A stretch of 64,000 bases of DNA, taken from NCBI GenBank assembly GCA_007449985.2, contig VIIQ02000579.1:124001-188000 (forward strand), in the 5' to 3' direction. Position 1 is the stretch's first letter, and the number at the start of each line of letters is the position of its first letter. The notes under the pieces are model-generated. The model saw only the letters and a program-made list of their open reading frames with translations, searched no databases and was not told the DNA's origin. This DNA is from Desmodesmus armatus (taxonomy: Eukaryota; Chlorophyta; Chlorophyceae; Sphaeropleales; Scenedesmaceae). Positions 36,656 to 48,249 of this stretch are shown here, one piece after another. The translations under genes and the position numbers were made by a program.

Positions 36656-37501
36656 ATGCCTAGAAAGACTCGATTAAACATCAAACACCGGCACCAGCAC
36701 CAACACCAGCACACACATGGTCATCCAGCCAACTCAGCATTCATTTTTCACAGACACATCACCCTCCTGTTTGATAGGGTAGGGTGCCCTGTCAAACAGC
36801 TCCAGCACCCACTGTACCCCTCCTCGTCCCACTGCCCCTGCTCCTCTGAGATTCTGGATCGGAGCAACCATGGCTTGTCCATCCAGTACAGCGACAGCAT
36901 GTTAACCCCCCAGGCGTCTCCAGTACTGCAGCAGCAGTGGGTCTCTGTTGTGCGCCTTGCAGGTAGCACAGATGGCAGTTTCAAACTCATGGCATCAGGC
37001 CAAGGCAACAAGAAGTCCAGTGCACAGGCCGCTGCAGCTGCTGCACTCATGGCCCTACCTGCCTTTGAGGCCCTGCTGCAGCAGCTCCACACCCCAGCGC
37101 TGTTTGCAGCCCCAATGCAGCACCAGCACAATGCCACAGGCATGCTTGCACCCCCACCACCAGCGACAGCAGTAGCAGCAGCTGCAGGAGGGGGCCGAGC
37201 TGCTACCCCATCAGCCCAGGCCCCTGCAACTCCAGCTCAACAGGCAGAAATAACAGCCCAGGTGGCCACAGGCAGGGACAGTACAGAGCCCATCATGATG
37301 GACAGCAACAGCCACCCTGGTGCTTCCTCCAGCACACCTGCAGCAGCAGCAGCAGCAGCAGCAGCAAGTGCAGGCATGCAGGCGGGCACAAGCATGGGAT
37401 GTTTGATGCCAGCACAAAGCTCGCCAGCAAGGGAGACAGCAGTACCAATGATCAGCCTAAAACGGAGAGGGGGGGTGGGTGTTTTCGTCCGAAGAGCCTA
37501 A
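36656..37501 (+). CDS. Protein with one double-stranded-RNA-binding domain (gene ends uncertain)
   Basis: An open frame with a recognisable dsRNA-binding domain at about residues 63-130. NHGLSIQY and the QQWVSVVRLAGSTDGSFKLM strand region lead to the hallmark second half ASGQGNKKSSAQAAAAAALMAL (the G-x-G-x-KK-x-A-x-x-AA pattern). A His-rich N-terminus (HRHQHQHQHTHGH) and an Ala/Pro/Gln-rich tail flank it. The frame is open back to 36446 through the pyrimidine tract; ATG 36656 is the first Met beyond the tract. A TCTGAG acceptor-like site at 36852 may mean that the domain sits on an internal exon. The last codons (KRRGGVGVFVRRA) derive from a G-rich repeat, so the true 3' end may be elsewhere. 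Function beyond RNA binding is not inferable. Confidence 0.5.
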   Translation: MPRKTRLNIKHRHQHQHQHTHGHPANSAFIFHRHITLLFDRVGCPVKQLQHPLYPSSSHCPCSSEILDRSNHGLSIQYSDSMLTPQASPVLQQQWVSVVRLAGSTDGSFKLMASGQGNKKSSAQAAAAAALMALPAFEALLQQLHTPALFAAPMQHQHNATGMLAPPPPATAVAAAAGGGRAATPSAQAPATPAQQAEITAQVATGRDSTEPIMMDSNSHPGASSSTPAAAAAAAAASAGMQAGTSMGCLMPAQSSPARETAVPMISLKRRGGVGVFVRRA

Positions 37502-37526
37502 AATTGAGAGGGGGGGAGGGGTTTTC
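37456..37526. repeat. G-rich direct repeat, period 41
   Basis: Two units read cctaaaa followed by a g/a-rich block and gttttc (37456-37486 and 37497-37526). The repeat overlaps the end of the dsRBD frame and lies 150 bp upstream of TFIIB. It resembles no telomere repeat exactly. Confidence 0.7.
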
Positions 37527-37676
37527 AAAATTTCGGCGTCACCCCCCGGGGTCTTAGGTTTGCGGTGGACCCCCAAGGCTCATTGGCTACTCAACAACCA
37601 CAGCAATGTCCCAGCTGTGCTATCACAACAGTAAACTTACCTTACAATCTGCCCTGCCTGTGTCTGCTGCTCAGCC

Positions 37677-40600
37677 ATGGAGGTGTACGCTGAGGGTGCA
37701 CTGAGGCAGGAGCGCAAATGTCCCGACTGCAATGGCAAGGACTTTGTTGAGGACCATGCCGCAGGCGACATTGTGTGCAGGGTGAGAGCCCCCGGGCTTC
37801 CCTCCTTGGCAGTTGATGCTGCTGCTCCGTGTAAGCCATGCTGCCCAGCTCCAAACACCCCTGCAAGCTGTCCAGCAGCCTAGAGCAGTATCACAAGAGC
37901 AGTATTACAGGTACTATACAACCATGCAACCAAAGTGAAACTGTGATGGCCCCGTGCATGTAACCCCACAAGTGGTGCTTGCTGCTGTCTCATTGCCAGG
38001 GCTGCGGCCTGGTGGTGGAAGCTCACATCATCGATGAGCGGTCTGAGTGGAGAACCTTTGGCGACAAGGTGTGCTGCTGAGTGGCGTCACAGTCTGCGCA
38101 CACCCCCCAGTAGCTGTAGTAGCCAGCTGAAGCACCGTGTACACACACACTAAACACACCACACAGCTTCGTTGGTTCCAGGTCTTTGCTGCTGGCGTAC
38201 CATCATGAGCTACTGCAAAACTCATGATTGGATCCAATGTGTACAAGCAAGTGGTGGGCCTTGCACCAGAAGGGCACTGCCCTGGTGTCTCAGTACGCTG
38301 CATGCTCAAACAGCACAGCAGTTGGTCGTGGTTGCACCTACCATGCAGTACTTGTAAGCTGTCCACGCCATTCACCACTGCCTTGATATCAACAGGACAA
38401 GGAGGGTGACGACCCCAGCCGTGTGGGTGCTGCCACCAACCCACTGCTGGACAACGGCGGCCTGTCCACAAGCATCGCCAAGATGCCTGGAGGTGCGATG
38501 GTCCATCCACAGGACTCAACACTGCCAGCCCAACACGAAAATCTGTACTGCGAACGCAAGCCGCACCCAGCCACTGCAACAGCAGGCTGCGCTCTCAGCT
38601 GATTCATCCATCAATAGACACAACAGCAGTTGTGGATCACATCATGCTGTCACTTCGCAAATAGCCTGCCTGCAGGCGTCGTATGTGCCATGCAAAATGT
38701 GCATGCAGGCGTGCACGTACTGTGTAACCACATAAGCAGGGGCCACTTGACCATGTAATAATGTGCAAAGCTGCTCGTTGCAGGGGTGCAGCAGCACCAC
38801 TGTGTTGCCCCATATGCGCGCCAGCATGACTTTTTAGTCTGTTACGCCAGCATGACTTTTTAGTCTGTTACGCCATCTGTACGGCCTGGCCAAACTCCCA
38901 TGTGGCACCCTGCTGATGCTACCTGCCTAGTATGCATGGTGCTGCCAGGCGGCAGCCCTGTGCCTGTCCCCTCTGCATTTCAGCACGGCACCCTGGTATG
39001 GTGCGCCAGTCGTATAGCCGAATAGAGCTCCTCTATGTTGTCCTGCTGATGCAACCCTTCCTATGCATTTGTATGCATTTTGTATGCACGGTGTTGCCAG
39101 GCGGCAGCACTCAGTTCAACATGCTGATGAAGCTGCACAACCGCCAGACCGGCAGCGACAGGCAGATGCAGGCGGCCAGCAAGGAGATCAATCAGATCTG
39201 TGAGAGACTCAGGCTGCCGGATATCGTCAAGAACTCAGCCCTGGAGGTGTTCAGAGATGTGAGTGGCTGGCATGATGGGTATATATAGCAAGCGGTCGCC
39301 CTGCGTGCTGCGTGTATGGGCTGCAGCCAAGCCAGGGAGCCTGAATGAAGCAACATGCTGCAGTTGTGCTCTGAAACATACCTGCTCACTTCTGTACTAC
39401 TCAGCTAGTGGCGTGCTGGCCGGGGTCATGCAGGCAGCGTGCACGTCTGTGAGTCCGCATGCATGCACAGCCTCTGCATGGAGGGGTGGGTAGCCTGATT
39501 ATTCAGGCACTGCTTTGGACTACCCAAATGCCTCGAGGTGCTATTCCCCCTGCAAGCTGCTTCTGACAACAACATCATCCCTGCACATCGCTTGTGTGCT
39601 GGTGTTTGCTTGCTGCCTGCAGACCCAGGAGTACAAGACCCTGAAGGGCCGCTCCAACAAGGCTGTGTACGCTGCCTGCATCTTTGTGGCGGGAAAGCGT
39701 GAGAACAGCCACAGGACCTTCAAGGAGATCTGTGCTGTCATGGGTGACGAGGTGGACAAGGTGGACATTGGGCGCTGCTTCACAGCCATCGACAAGTGAG
39801 TGGGGGCTTGGAGCGTGGGTTGATGGGGTCACAGGCGTGTGGATCTGTTTGGAGCAGTGAGCTGGGATTCAAGTGTGCAGCTGGGTTGGAGGGTTCCAGC
39901 GGATGCCTGTGAGGTACCTGCTGCACGCCTGATAAGAATATGCTTGCACTCAGCACTGCTGTTGGCCCGTGGCGCGCGCTGCTGTGCTGGGTTCAAGTTG
40001 CTACGTTGGTTGGTGCACCTCTCACACATGCAGCAAACACATGGGTGTGTGAGGCCTAACATGCTTCAAGTGTGTGGGGTTTATTTTATTGCAAGCAAGA
40101 TGCTCATGCCGTGACAGTCGACAGGGCATGCAACAACTGGTGCTCATGTGCTGGATGTCGCAGGATGTACAAGAACCGTGCTCAGTTCAGGGCCAGGCAG
40201 GCTGGTGTGGACCTGAATGAGGTCAAGGGAGGCCTGCAGCCAAACAGGCAGGGCACCGGCCAGGCAACACGCGCACAGGATGTCATCGTGAGCAGCTGGG
40301 GCTTGGCTTACCATGCACACACTGCTTAGCACGCAGCTAACATGGGATATGACACAGGCTCTGCAGAGCATCGGCAGCTTTCGCGTGAGGAAGAGCAGCA
40401 TCTGTACAGCTCACCTCACTGCGTCACCAGCACATGTCAGTGGCTGCACTGCCCACTACGGCGGCTGTTTCTTGCAGCTTGCGGGTGTGAGAATGCAGCT
40501 GGGCAGATGCGCAGCTGCATGCGTAGGTTGCTTCATCCCTCACTATGGCCCGTTTAATGCCACGCGCTGGTGTTGCCACCCTGTGTCACTGTCTGTTGCT

Positions 40601-41999
40601 GCTTGCCGCGCTGCCGCGTCCTTTTGCAGAAACGCTTTGTGAGCCGGCTGACAAGTGACAAGAAGGTGGTGCTGTTTGCAGGAAGGTGCGCTTATGCTCC
40701 TGGCCTAATTGACCCTGGCTTCCTTCATGCACCTGTGCTGATCTGCAATGCATTGCTGTTAGTGCAGCCTCACATGGTGGTGCTTGGTGATGCTTAGTGG
40801 CAGAGGGACTAGCACAGGGGCTGGAACGCTACCGGCCACATGCGCAAGCAGGTGCCACAGCACCAGGGGCCAGGAGCGTCACCCCACTTTTGGAGCTGCT
40901 GCATATTGCGTGGGAAGCTTGACATCACACTGTCTAGGAGGCACAGGGGCGTGTTGTCATCACGGTGGCATGCTTGTGTTGTGTTGTCTGTGTTGCAGGG
41001 TGGCTGAGCGTGCACAAACAGTGGCAGCTGAGGAGGCGGTGCCGTGGGCGGCACGCGACCCATCCACACAGGCCTGCGCACTGGCATATGGCGTGATGCA
41101 GATACACAAGGTATCGTCGCTAGCAGCCCCTGCGCCTGCTTGATCAGCATGCATGTCAAGGACTTTGGGTGATTGCTTTTCAGATCACATGATTGCCCTG
41201 CTTCAGCTGCAGATGCCTGCGGGCCCTCCTGGCATTGATTGACCTTTTTACTGGGACCGGAGTGTCGGCGCCATGGCACTTGAAGCACAAGTGAGCTGGC
41301 GCATGCACCTGCGGCAGGAGCCTGATTTGTGTTTGCTGTGCTTGCCTTTGCGTGCTGTGCAGCTCCAGAACCCAGCTTCAGACCAGCCCATGGTGACGTG
41401 GGAGGCGCTGTCAAATGCATCTGGCATGGCACCCAACACCATCAGGGACTGCTACAAGATGATGCTGCCATACCTGTCCGTGGTAAGGAACACTATGGGA
41501 TGATACTGTGCCAAAGCTGCAGGCGGCCTGCACAGTTATCATGCACTTTCAAGCGTACTGTTCAACTCTATTGATGACAGCCGTCAAGCTATGTGCACAT
41601 GCTGGAGGACTCAAGGATACGCCGCTTAGTGAATGCTTGGGTCTTCGTCGAGCAGCTGCACACGCCCTCCTGATGGCAAACACTGTGTGTCAGCACCATG
41701 CCAGTGGAGGCTCTGCTAGTGGATGCTGCTGCATTGGTGCTGCTGCTGTTGCTGCCAGCAACACCCAGTGGGTTGGCTGGGCCTCTCGGGGCCTCTTTGT
41801 AACGAGCACCGACTGACTGACTGCCTGACTGACTGTTGCTGTGTGCGCTGTGCCTGTGTGTTGTGCGTCTGTCCTGCAGCCTGGCAAGCTGGTGGCTGAG
41901 AATGACGCGCGGCCTGATGTGCTGCAGCAGCTGGAGTCAGCCTTCAAGGCAGCACCAGCCCAGGGTGACACCAAGGCAGCAAAGAAGGCAGCAAAGTGA
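37677..41999 (+). CDS. TFIIB: Transcription initiation factor TFIIB
   Basis: General RNA polymerase II factor that bridges TBP-DNA and the polymerase. Ten exons: 37677-37781, 38000-38068, 38396-38492, 39101-39258, 39623-39795, 40164-40287, 40630-40685, 40999-41110, 41363-41482 and 41880-41999. All phases close to 377 residues, longer than the plant proteins of about 310. The N-terminal zinc ribbon uses Cys15, Cys18, Cys34 and Cys37 (CPDC...CRGC). The B-reader/linker has EWRTFGDK and DPSRVGAATNPLL. The first cyclin repeat is recognisable from EINQICERLRLPDIV to GRSNKAVYAACIFVAGKREN and RTFKEICAVMGDEVDKVDIGR. The second repeat is from FVSRLTSDKKV to NTIRDCYKMMLPYL. A Lys/Ala tail ends the protein (TKAAKKAAK). 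A basic Gln/Arg-rich insert encoded by 40164-40287 explains part of the extra length. Confidence 0.95.
38820..38871. repeat. Perfect 26-bp tandem duplication in TFIIB intron 3
   Basis: Two identical adjacent 26-bp units (gccagcatgactttttagtc plus tgttac). The absence of any mismatch suggests a recent event. Confidence 0.95.
38931..39115 (+). repeat. Copy of the TFIIB exon 4 acceptor region (period 150 bp)
   Basis: The true acceptor of exon 39101 (atgcacggtgttgccag/gcggcagc) has an upstream copy (atgcatggtgctgccag/gcggcagc) at about 38934-38958, with weaker similarity before it (ctgctgatgc). The decoy would give an alternative 3' splice site. Confidence 0.75.
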
Positions 42000-43748
42000 T
42001 GTGTGTGGGTTCCTGAGAGTGCAGGCTGCTGGGGGAGCAGCAGCAGGGGCAGGGGGTTCGTGAGGTTTGTGAGTACAGCAGGGCAGGTTTGTGATGGGAT
42101 GTATGTGGTCCGGGAATGCAGGCTGGGAGAGCAGCAGCAGGCTCCTGCAGGGTGGTGGGTTTGAATGCGGATCCTATCTATGGTGATGCAGTTCTGGGAG
42201 AGGTTGTGGTGCTGTTTGAGGGATGTTGTTGTGCAGCGTTGCAGTGGGCAACTTTTGTCAAAGGATGGCGTCCAAGCATTCACATGCTGCGTATGCTGTC
42301 TTCGGTTTGTACAGCGGTTTTGGGGTATGTGGTGGTGGGATTGGACATGTGGTGGTGGGCCTGGACTTGGTTGTGCTTGTTGGTGTCCTGCCCTACCTGA
42401 CAGGTTTGATCAACCGCTTTCATGGCAGCTCGGGCAACATGGTACTGGGGTTGTGCTGGAGGGTTCTGTTGTTGTTTGGCAGCATTGCTTGGCAGGCAAC
42501 ACATTGCTGGATGGTTTGTTGGCAGGGTTGGAGGGTGCCACTGCCAGCTCTGGGCAGGCCACACTGATGTTGAACACAAGCAGGTCAGCACAAGCAGGTT
42601 TGCACTGAAAGATGTGCACTGAACATACACGTGCTGGTGTCGACGCTGCTGTTGCAGTGGAACATGCCCATGCCACGTGGCTAGGCTGGTTTGCCTGGCT
42701 GCTTGCACACCAGGCACTCATGCAGGCATGTGCCGTACGGTAACGTTGAGGAATGATCGCTTGGAAAGGGGACGAGAGATGCACACAGACAACTGGAGAG
42801 ATTGTGCATGTTGCAAATGCATTATCATTGTATCAAGCTGTGAAGGGCTCCAGGTCGTATGTTGCCGCGGTCTAATGGTGGAGATGCTGCTTTGTGACCT
42901 GGACTGACATCCCTTGCTGTCTTGCTGAAAGTGCCTCAGCAACTCTGTACAGGTCAGCTTTCTGACTCCATTTGCTTGCTTTCCACATGCTGGATCAGCC
43001 CTGGCTGCAAAGATGCTGCTGCTGTACCTGCACAGATTATCTGAGATGCTGGGCTCCTGCAGCAGGTGGACTTGATGGTGTCACCCACCCACACATTCAA
43101 TGCCCTATCTGGCTGTCGACAAGATAATATTGTGTTTACGGACAACACTGCAGCCCTGCCCCATACATGTGCACGTGTGCCTGTGCTGCACTTGCCCATG
43201 CCAATGCAGTGGTTTGAATGCAGGCTGGCAACGCTGGTGACCTTCCTGTCTCGCAGGTGCCTGCAGTGGGAAACTCATGCCTGAAATCAACTGGGATGGA
43301 TGCAAGAGAAGCCATCATCGTGAAGACAGTTCTGCCATCACACAGACTGCACGAATGCATCACAGTAGATCATGAGGCAGTGTTAATGAGTGGGTCGTCT
43401 GGGTCGTCTGAACCTATCTCCAAGCCAGCACTGCCATTGTGAAGACGATATGGATTCAGACCGAGTTGGCACGCGCCTGTGAACACAGCTCTCGCAACTG
43501 TAGCTGTACTGCCTAGGCTGCAAGACGCTTCCCAGCGCCAGTCAGCCCGAGCCTGATGAACCGTTGCATTCTGCAGGTGCTGTGGTGCAATCTCTCCCGG
43601 CAGATTCCCGGACCCCGAGGTTTTAAGGGTTTACCGCATCATCTTGGTCGGACGGGGTACATAGCTGCTTGCAGCGAGTGAATGGGTAGTTGTCTCACGT
43701 TGCCCGTCAGATAACTCATCCCTCTCCTTTCTACACACACTCAGCACA
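42000..43748. other. Intergenic between TFIIB and LHCII, nothing recognised
   Basis: Should hold the TFIIB 3' UTR and the light-harvesting gene promoter. No supported coding exon. Low-complexity Gly/Trp- or Cys-rich frames at 42110-42600 come from GGT/GTG-rich DNA and are not accepted. No clear TATA box or tRNA found. Confidence 0.5.
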
Positions 43749-45827
43749 ATGGCTTTCGCAGTGTCCCGCAAGGCACTCAACGTGCAGGCCAAGAAGGCCG
43801 GCAGCAAGACCACCAAGGTGTGCATCAACTCTAGCAACTAGCTGCGCAGCAGCAGCCCAGCCTGGAGCGTGCTTGAGATCTCCTTTGTCCAAGGACAGGA
43901 TTGTGCAGCACCTTGTGTCACCCCCCCCCCTCAGTCTTTGCAGCCTGGATGCAGCAGCAATAGTCACGAAGCCTCTTTGCAAAATGCATGGCACCTGCAT
44001 TCTGAGCGTGCGTGCCTTGTGCGCGTGACCTAACGTCTTCCTGCACTTGCATTGCCCCTGCAGAAGCCCGCCAAGGCTGCATCCTCCTCCAAGGGTGTTG
44101 AGTTCTATGGTAAGTGTGTTTGACTAAGCAACGAGGCTGTGTGCGCGCAAATCTCAGGATGATCTGGACGTGCATTCACGCTGCGGTACATTGATTCTGA
44201 TCTCACTGGATATGGATCTTGATTCGCTAGAGCCAGCGTTGTGCAGCTGATCAGCAGATACACAGACGTGCACAGTTGCCTGTGCCGTTCGACCCCCCTG
44301 GGTGGATCTTGGAGCAGCAGCAGCTGATCTGCTCAGAGCAGTCTTCTTTGACTGGCACATCACAGCACCCCTTTCAATCTCTATCCATTGGTACTGACCA
44401 TAGTACTTGGCCTGTGCCTGTGCAGGCCCCAACCGCGCCAAGTTCCTGGGTCCCTTCACCCAGCCCCCCAGCTACCTGACCGGCGAGTTCGCTGGTGACT
44501 ACGGCTGGGACACTGCTGGTCTGTCCGCTGATCCCGAGACCTTCCGCCGCTACCGCGAGCTGGAGCTGATCCACGCACGTTGGGCCATGCTGGGTGAGCA
44601 TCTGTAGCACAGCACAGGGCAGAGGGCATGCAACACACTGGGCCAGCTGAGGTCACTCCACCACCAGCCAGAAGCACTACCAGACTGCAATCGGCTAATC
44701 AATTTCCTGCAGCAGCTGTCAGCATACATGCCTGAACAGAAAACACAACTACCACGAAGTCATGGCATGTCTTTCACCAACTGCCCTGTTGTTTTCCCTC
44801 TTGCAGGTGCTCTGGGCTGCCTGACCCCCGAGCTGCTGGCCAAGAACGGTGTGAACTTCGGTGAGGCCGTGTGGTTCAAGGCCGGTGCCCAGATCTTCCA
44901 GGACGGTGGCCTGAACTACCTGGGCAACAGCTCCCTGATCCACGCACAGTCCATCCTGGCAACCCTGGCCGTCCAGGTGGGCATCTGCGCGTGCTGCTTG
45001 AGGGTGCCTCACATTGCAACAGCAGCATCAGCTGTCCTGAGGCCCCAGTACTGCCTGCGCTTGGTCTGCCTTGCCTGGGTTGTCTCTTCTTGAGACTGTC
45101 CTAATGCATGATAGACCCTCTGGTACTGGCAGTCGCCTGCACCTGAGTGGAACATGTTGCAGTGCACAGCTTGGCAGAGTGTCTGGCCCTTCACACTACT
45201 TTCCAACCCTTACTTTGCCTCACTTTGCCTGTCTCTTTGCTTGTACCGCATTTGCAGGTGATCCTGATGGGTCTGGTTGAGGGCTACCGTGTGAACGGTG
45301 GACCCGCCGGTGAGGGTCTGGACCCCCTGTACCCCGGTGAGGCCTTTGACCCCCTGGGCCTGGCTGACGACCCCGACACCTTCGCCGAGCTCAAGGTCAA
45401 GGAGATCAAGAACGGTCGCCTGGCCATGTTCAGCATGTTCGGCTTCTTCGTGCAGGCCATCGTCACCGGCCAGGTGGGTTGGATTGTTCAATTTGTCCGA
45501 GGGTGCTTGATCGCGATGGTGCAGAAATGCCTTGGTGCTTCCAGCTGGACAGGTGCATGCACAGAGCTGCTTCTTGAGCTAGGTATGAGTCAGCATCTAG
45601 CAGCTTACACAGACCTTGGCACCTGGCAGGGCTGCTTTGCTTGCATGCGCGGGTTGGGCACATTCAGTCCACACTTACTCCACACCATACCGGTGGCTCA
45701 CTTCCTGTTAATCTGTCGCTTTGTTTCCATCTTGCAGGGCCCCGTTGCCAACCTGGACGCCCACCTGAGCGACCCCGCCGGCAACAACGCCTGGAACTTC
45801 GCCACCAAGTTCGTGCCCGGTAACTAA
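43749..45827 (+). CDS. LHCBM: Major light-harvesting chlorophyll a/b-binding protein of photosystem II
   Basis: Trimeric LHCII antenna protein of the thylakoid membrane. Exons 43749-43817, 44064-44109, 44426-44593, 44807-44976, 45258-45473 and 45738-45827. Phases close to 252 residues, the normal LHCBM length. A basic transit region ([18 protein letters not shown]) is followed by the trimerisation motif FYGPNR at 37-42. Helix 1 holds [15 protein letters not shown] (about 80-94), and helix 3 holds [12 protein letters not shown] (about 198-209) with the Glu/Asn/Arg chlorophyll ligands and ion-pair residues. The C-terminal amphipathic part reads [13 protein letters not shown]. Codons are more strongly C-ending than in neighbouring genes, as expected for a very highly expressed gene. 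The subtype (LHCBM1 to 9) cannot be fixed from this alone. Confidence 0.97.
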
Positions 45828-48249
45828 GCGCCCGGTCACTCATCTTGAGGCAGCAGCGGTTGGGAGCAGCGCCTGGCCTGCCTGTTTGGTGCCTTGCACA
45901 GTTGTGACCATGGGCATGTTTCCCCCTCGGTGCCTTTGTGCAGGTGTTCCATCTGCATGAGGGTACCTTGCATGTGCATGATCATGAATGTGTTTCCCCC
46001 TCGGCCCCTTGCGAAAAGGCTTGTGCGGTTTGTGTGTAGGAGTGTGTTGTGTGAGAGAGCGCAGCATGTTCTCTGAGTGTTTCTGTTCTGTTCGCAGCAG
46101 CTGTTGCAGCTGCAGCAGTGTTTGTGTGTGTGATCCCACCTTGTGGGGCCTTGTATGTACAGCAGGCAAGTCTGTGTTGAGGGCTGCAGTGTGAAGAGTT
46201 GTGCATCAGCACAGTTGGTTTGGGTTGTGCGTAACAACCCTTGTGCGGCCACCAGGCTGCCTGAGTGTGTAACACGTACGTGTACCGTCACAATCTGGCC
46301 TTGCCTCAAGCAACAGTGGTACAAGTGTTGGCCAGCCTTGATTCGCTGGTCTGGATTCAGATTAGTACACAAGCACACATCTCCATGATCATTGCATGCC
46401 TTTCCAGCAAGTTGTGTCCAAACAGCAATATTATACACTGTGATGGCAATCCAGTCAGCAGCAGGGCACACCTGACGGGTGCTTGCAGTGCAGTCGTTAG
46501 TCAGCAATATGATGTAGCAGCTGAACAGCTCAGGGCACCTGGCTCATCTGTACTGTGCTGCGGCAAAGCCTCCTCACCTCACCTTGACGGTGTCTGTCTC
46601 TTGCTCATGATCATGCTGTCAGCACTCGGCCCATGCCCAGTCTTGATGAGGTGCAATGCTCAACAGTTAGTCAGCCACAAAACACACTACTGACGCAAAC
46701 ACCACAACACTTCACTGTGAATGCACGCCACCACCTGTGCAACTCATCACAGTTGGGCTGATGTAAACTTACAAGATTAGGTTGGCTGTTCACAGACACA
46801 TGAAATGACACAACCTGTCGACCAACTGCAGTCCAGCTTCCTTTTTAGTGTGTGGGTTGAAGAGGTGCTGTATGACCAACTGGCAGTTTCGCCTGCAAGC
46901 AGGCCTTGCTGTTGAAAGTGATTGCTCGGATGTTGTGTGTTCTGTGCAGAAATGCCGTTCAAATAGTCACCAGCATAGCCAGGGCCTGTGCTGCCCAAAC
47001 AATGTCATGTAGTGCCTATTGCACAGTATCTGTAACTTCACAACCTTGTGTTTCTGTCGAGGCAACTTGCAGGGATGCACTCAGTGCAGTTGGGCCTTCA
47101 CTTTTGTGCCCCTGTCTGCCCCTGTCCGCACTGATCAGACTGCAACCAGGATGCGGCAGTATCCGACACCGTGTCAGTGTGACAGTGTGGCTGCACACCA
47201 AGCCCGCCAGCATGTCACATAACGGTGCCGCACAACATATCTTCAATCATGCGGAAGCAGCAGAGCCCCAGCCACCTTACTTACACTCACCAGCACAGCG
47301 TGCAGGCAACTATTGAAAGCCAGCAAGTGTTTGTGCACACCCTAGTGCGCAAGCAAACAATAGGCAGGCGCAACACGCGCCAACCTGAGCCCAACACCCC
47401 ACTGCAACCAACTTTCAGGAACCCTACAGCTGCTGGACTGCCCAACATCTTGAGGGCAGATGGTCCGTAGTACAAGTCATTGCTAACAGAGCTGGCCATA
47501 CAGGAATTCCTGTATCGCCAGGGCAAGGCACAGGCCTGTCCACAGAGGTTTTGCCAGCCAGGGCCAAGATCGAGGCTGCAAGTCACCTGGTGTGTGCATG
47601 TCATGGTGCAGCAACCTTGCAGCAACAGCGCCAGCCATGCAACACTACATGGGCGCTACCAGACTCGCAGTGTGATAGATAAGCCAAGAAATAGCGACAC
47701 GCAGTGGCTGCACCAGCGGCCGATACAGCTGCACATGTGCGCCCAGGGCCAAGTGCAACTCCCGACACACTCTCACAACAGTATACGCTCGCAAAAAAGT
47801 GTGGGGCCATGCAGTGCATGCAGCGCCAGAACAACACCCGCAACGTGCTGGAAACAAGACCAGTCCTCACAAAGTGCCAGCCAAGCGCCTGCAAGAGATT
47901 AAGTTTCAAAACACACACAAGTACCCCCAGCCAGCCACAACAATTGCCGTTGCCAACTTTGCCACTGCAATACCCTCCATGCCACTGTCCAGCCCACATA
48001 CCCCAAGCCGCTGTACCGTACAGGATACATATGGTGCAGCAGCAGCAACAACACAGGCAGAACGGAGATGTTCCAAGTTCCACCATGCGCCACAACAGTA
48101 CTGAGCATCATCGCGCCAACAGTCAGCACAGCCTAATCAGTACACAAAACACGCAGGCGTGTTGACACGCCAGTAGAACTGCTGCTGTCCCTCCGTGTTA
48201 TGTCACTGCTGCTGGCATGTCCGATGCAAGTGCGAATGAGTCGCAATCA
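45828..48249. other. Convergent intergenic region, nothing recognised beyond the LHCII 3' UTR
   Basis: The first about 450 bp are the probable LHCII 3' UTR and contain tgtttccccctcgg twice (about 45916 and 45989). The remainder up to the OvoA stop codon holds only scattered short frames with no domain or splice support. Confidence 0.5.
46268..46272 (+). promoter_or_regulatory. Possible TGTAA poly(A) signal of LHCII
   Basis: TGTAA is the common poly(A) signal in chlorophyte algae. This instance lies 441 bp after the LHCII stop codon, a normal 3' UTR length for these algae. It is a five-base match, so it is tentative. Confidence 0.4.

Noticed and set aside
36232..36714. Minus-strand Gly/Glu/Arg-rich ORF and plus-strand Pro/Ser-rich ORFs
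   Set aside because: They are direct products of the C/T-only tract; no domain, no splice context.
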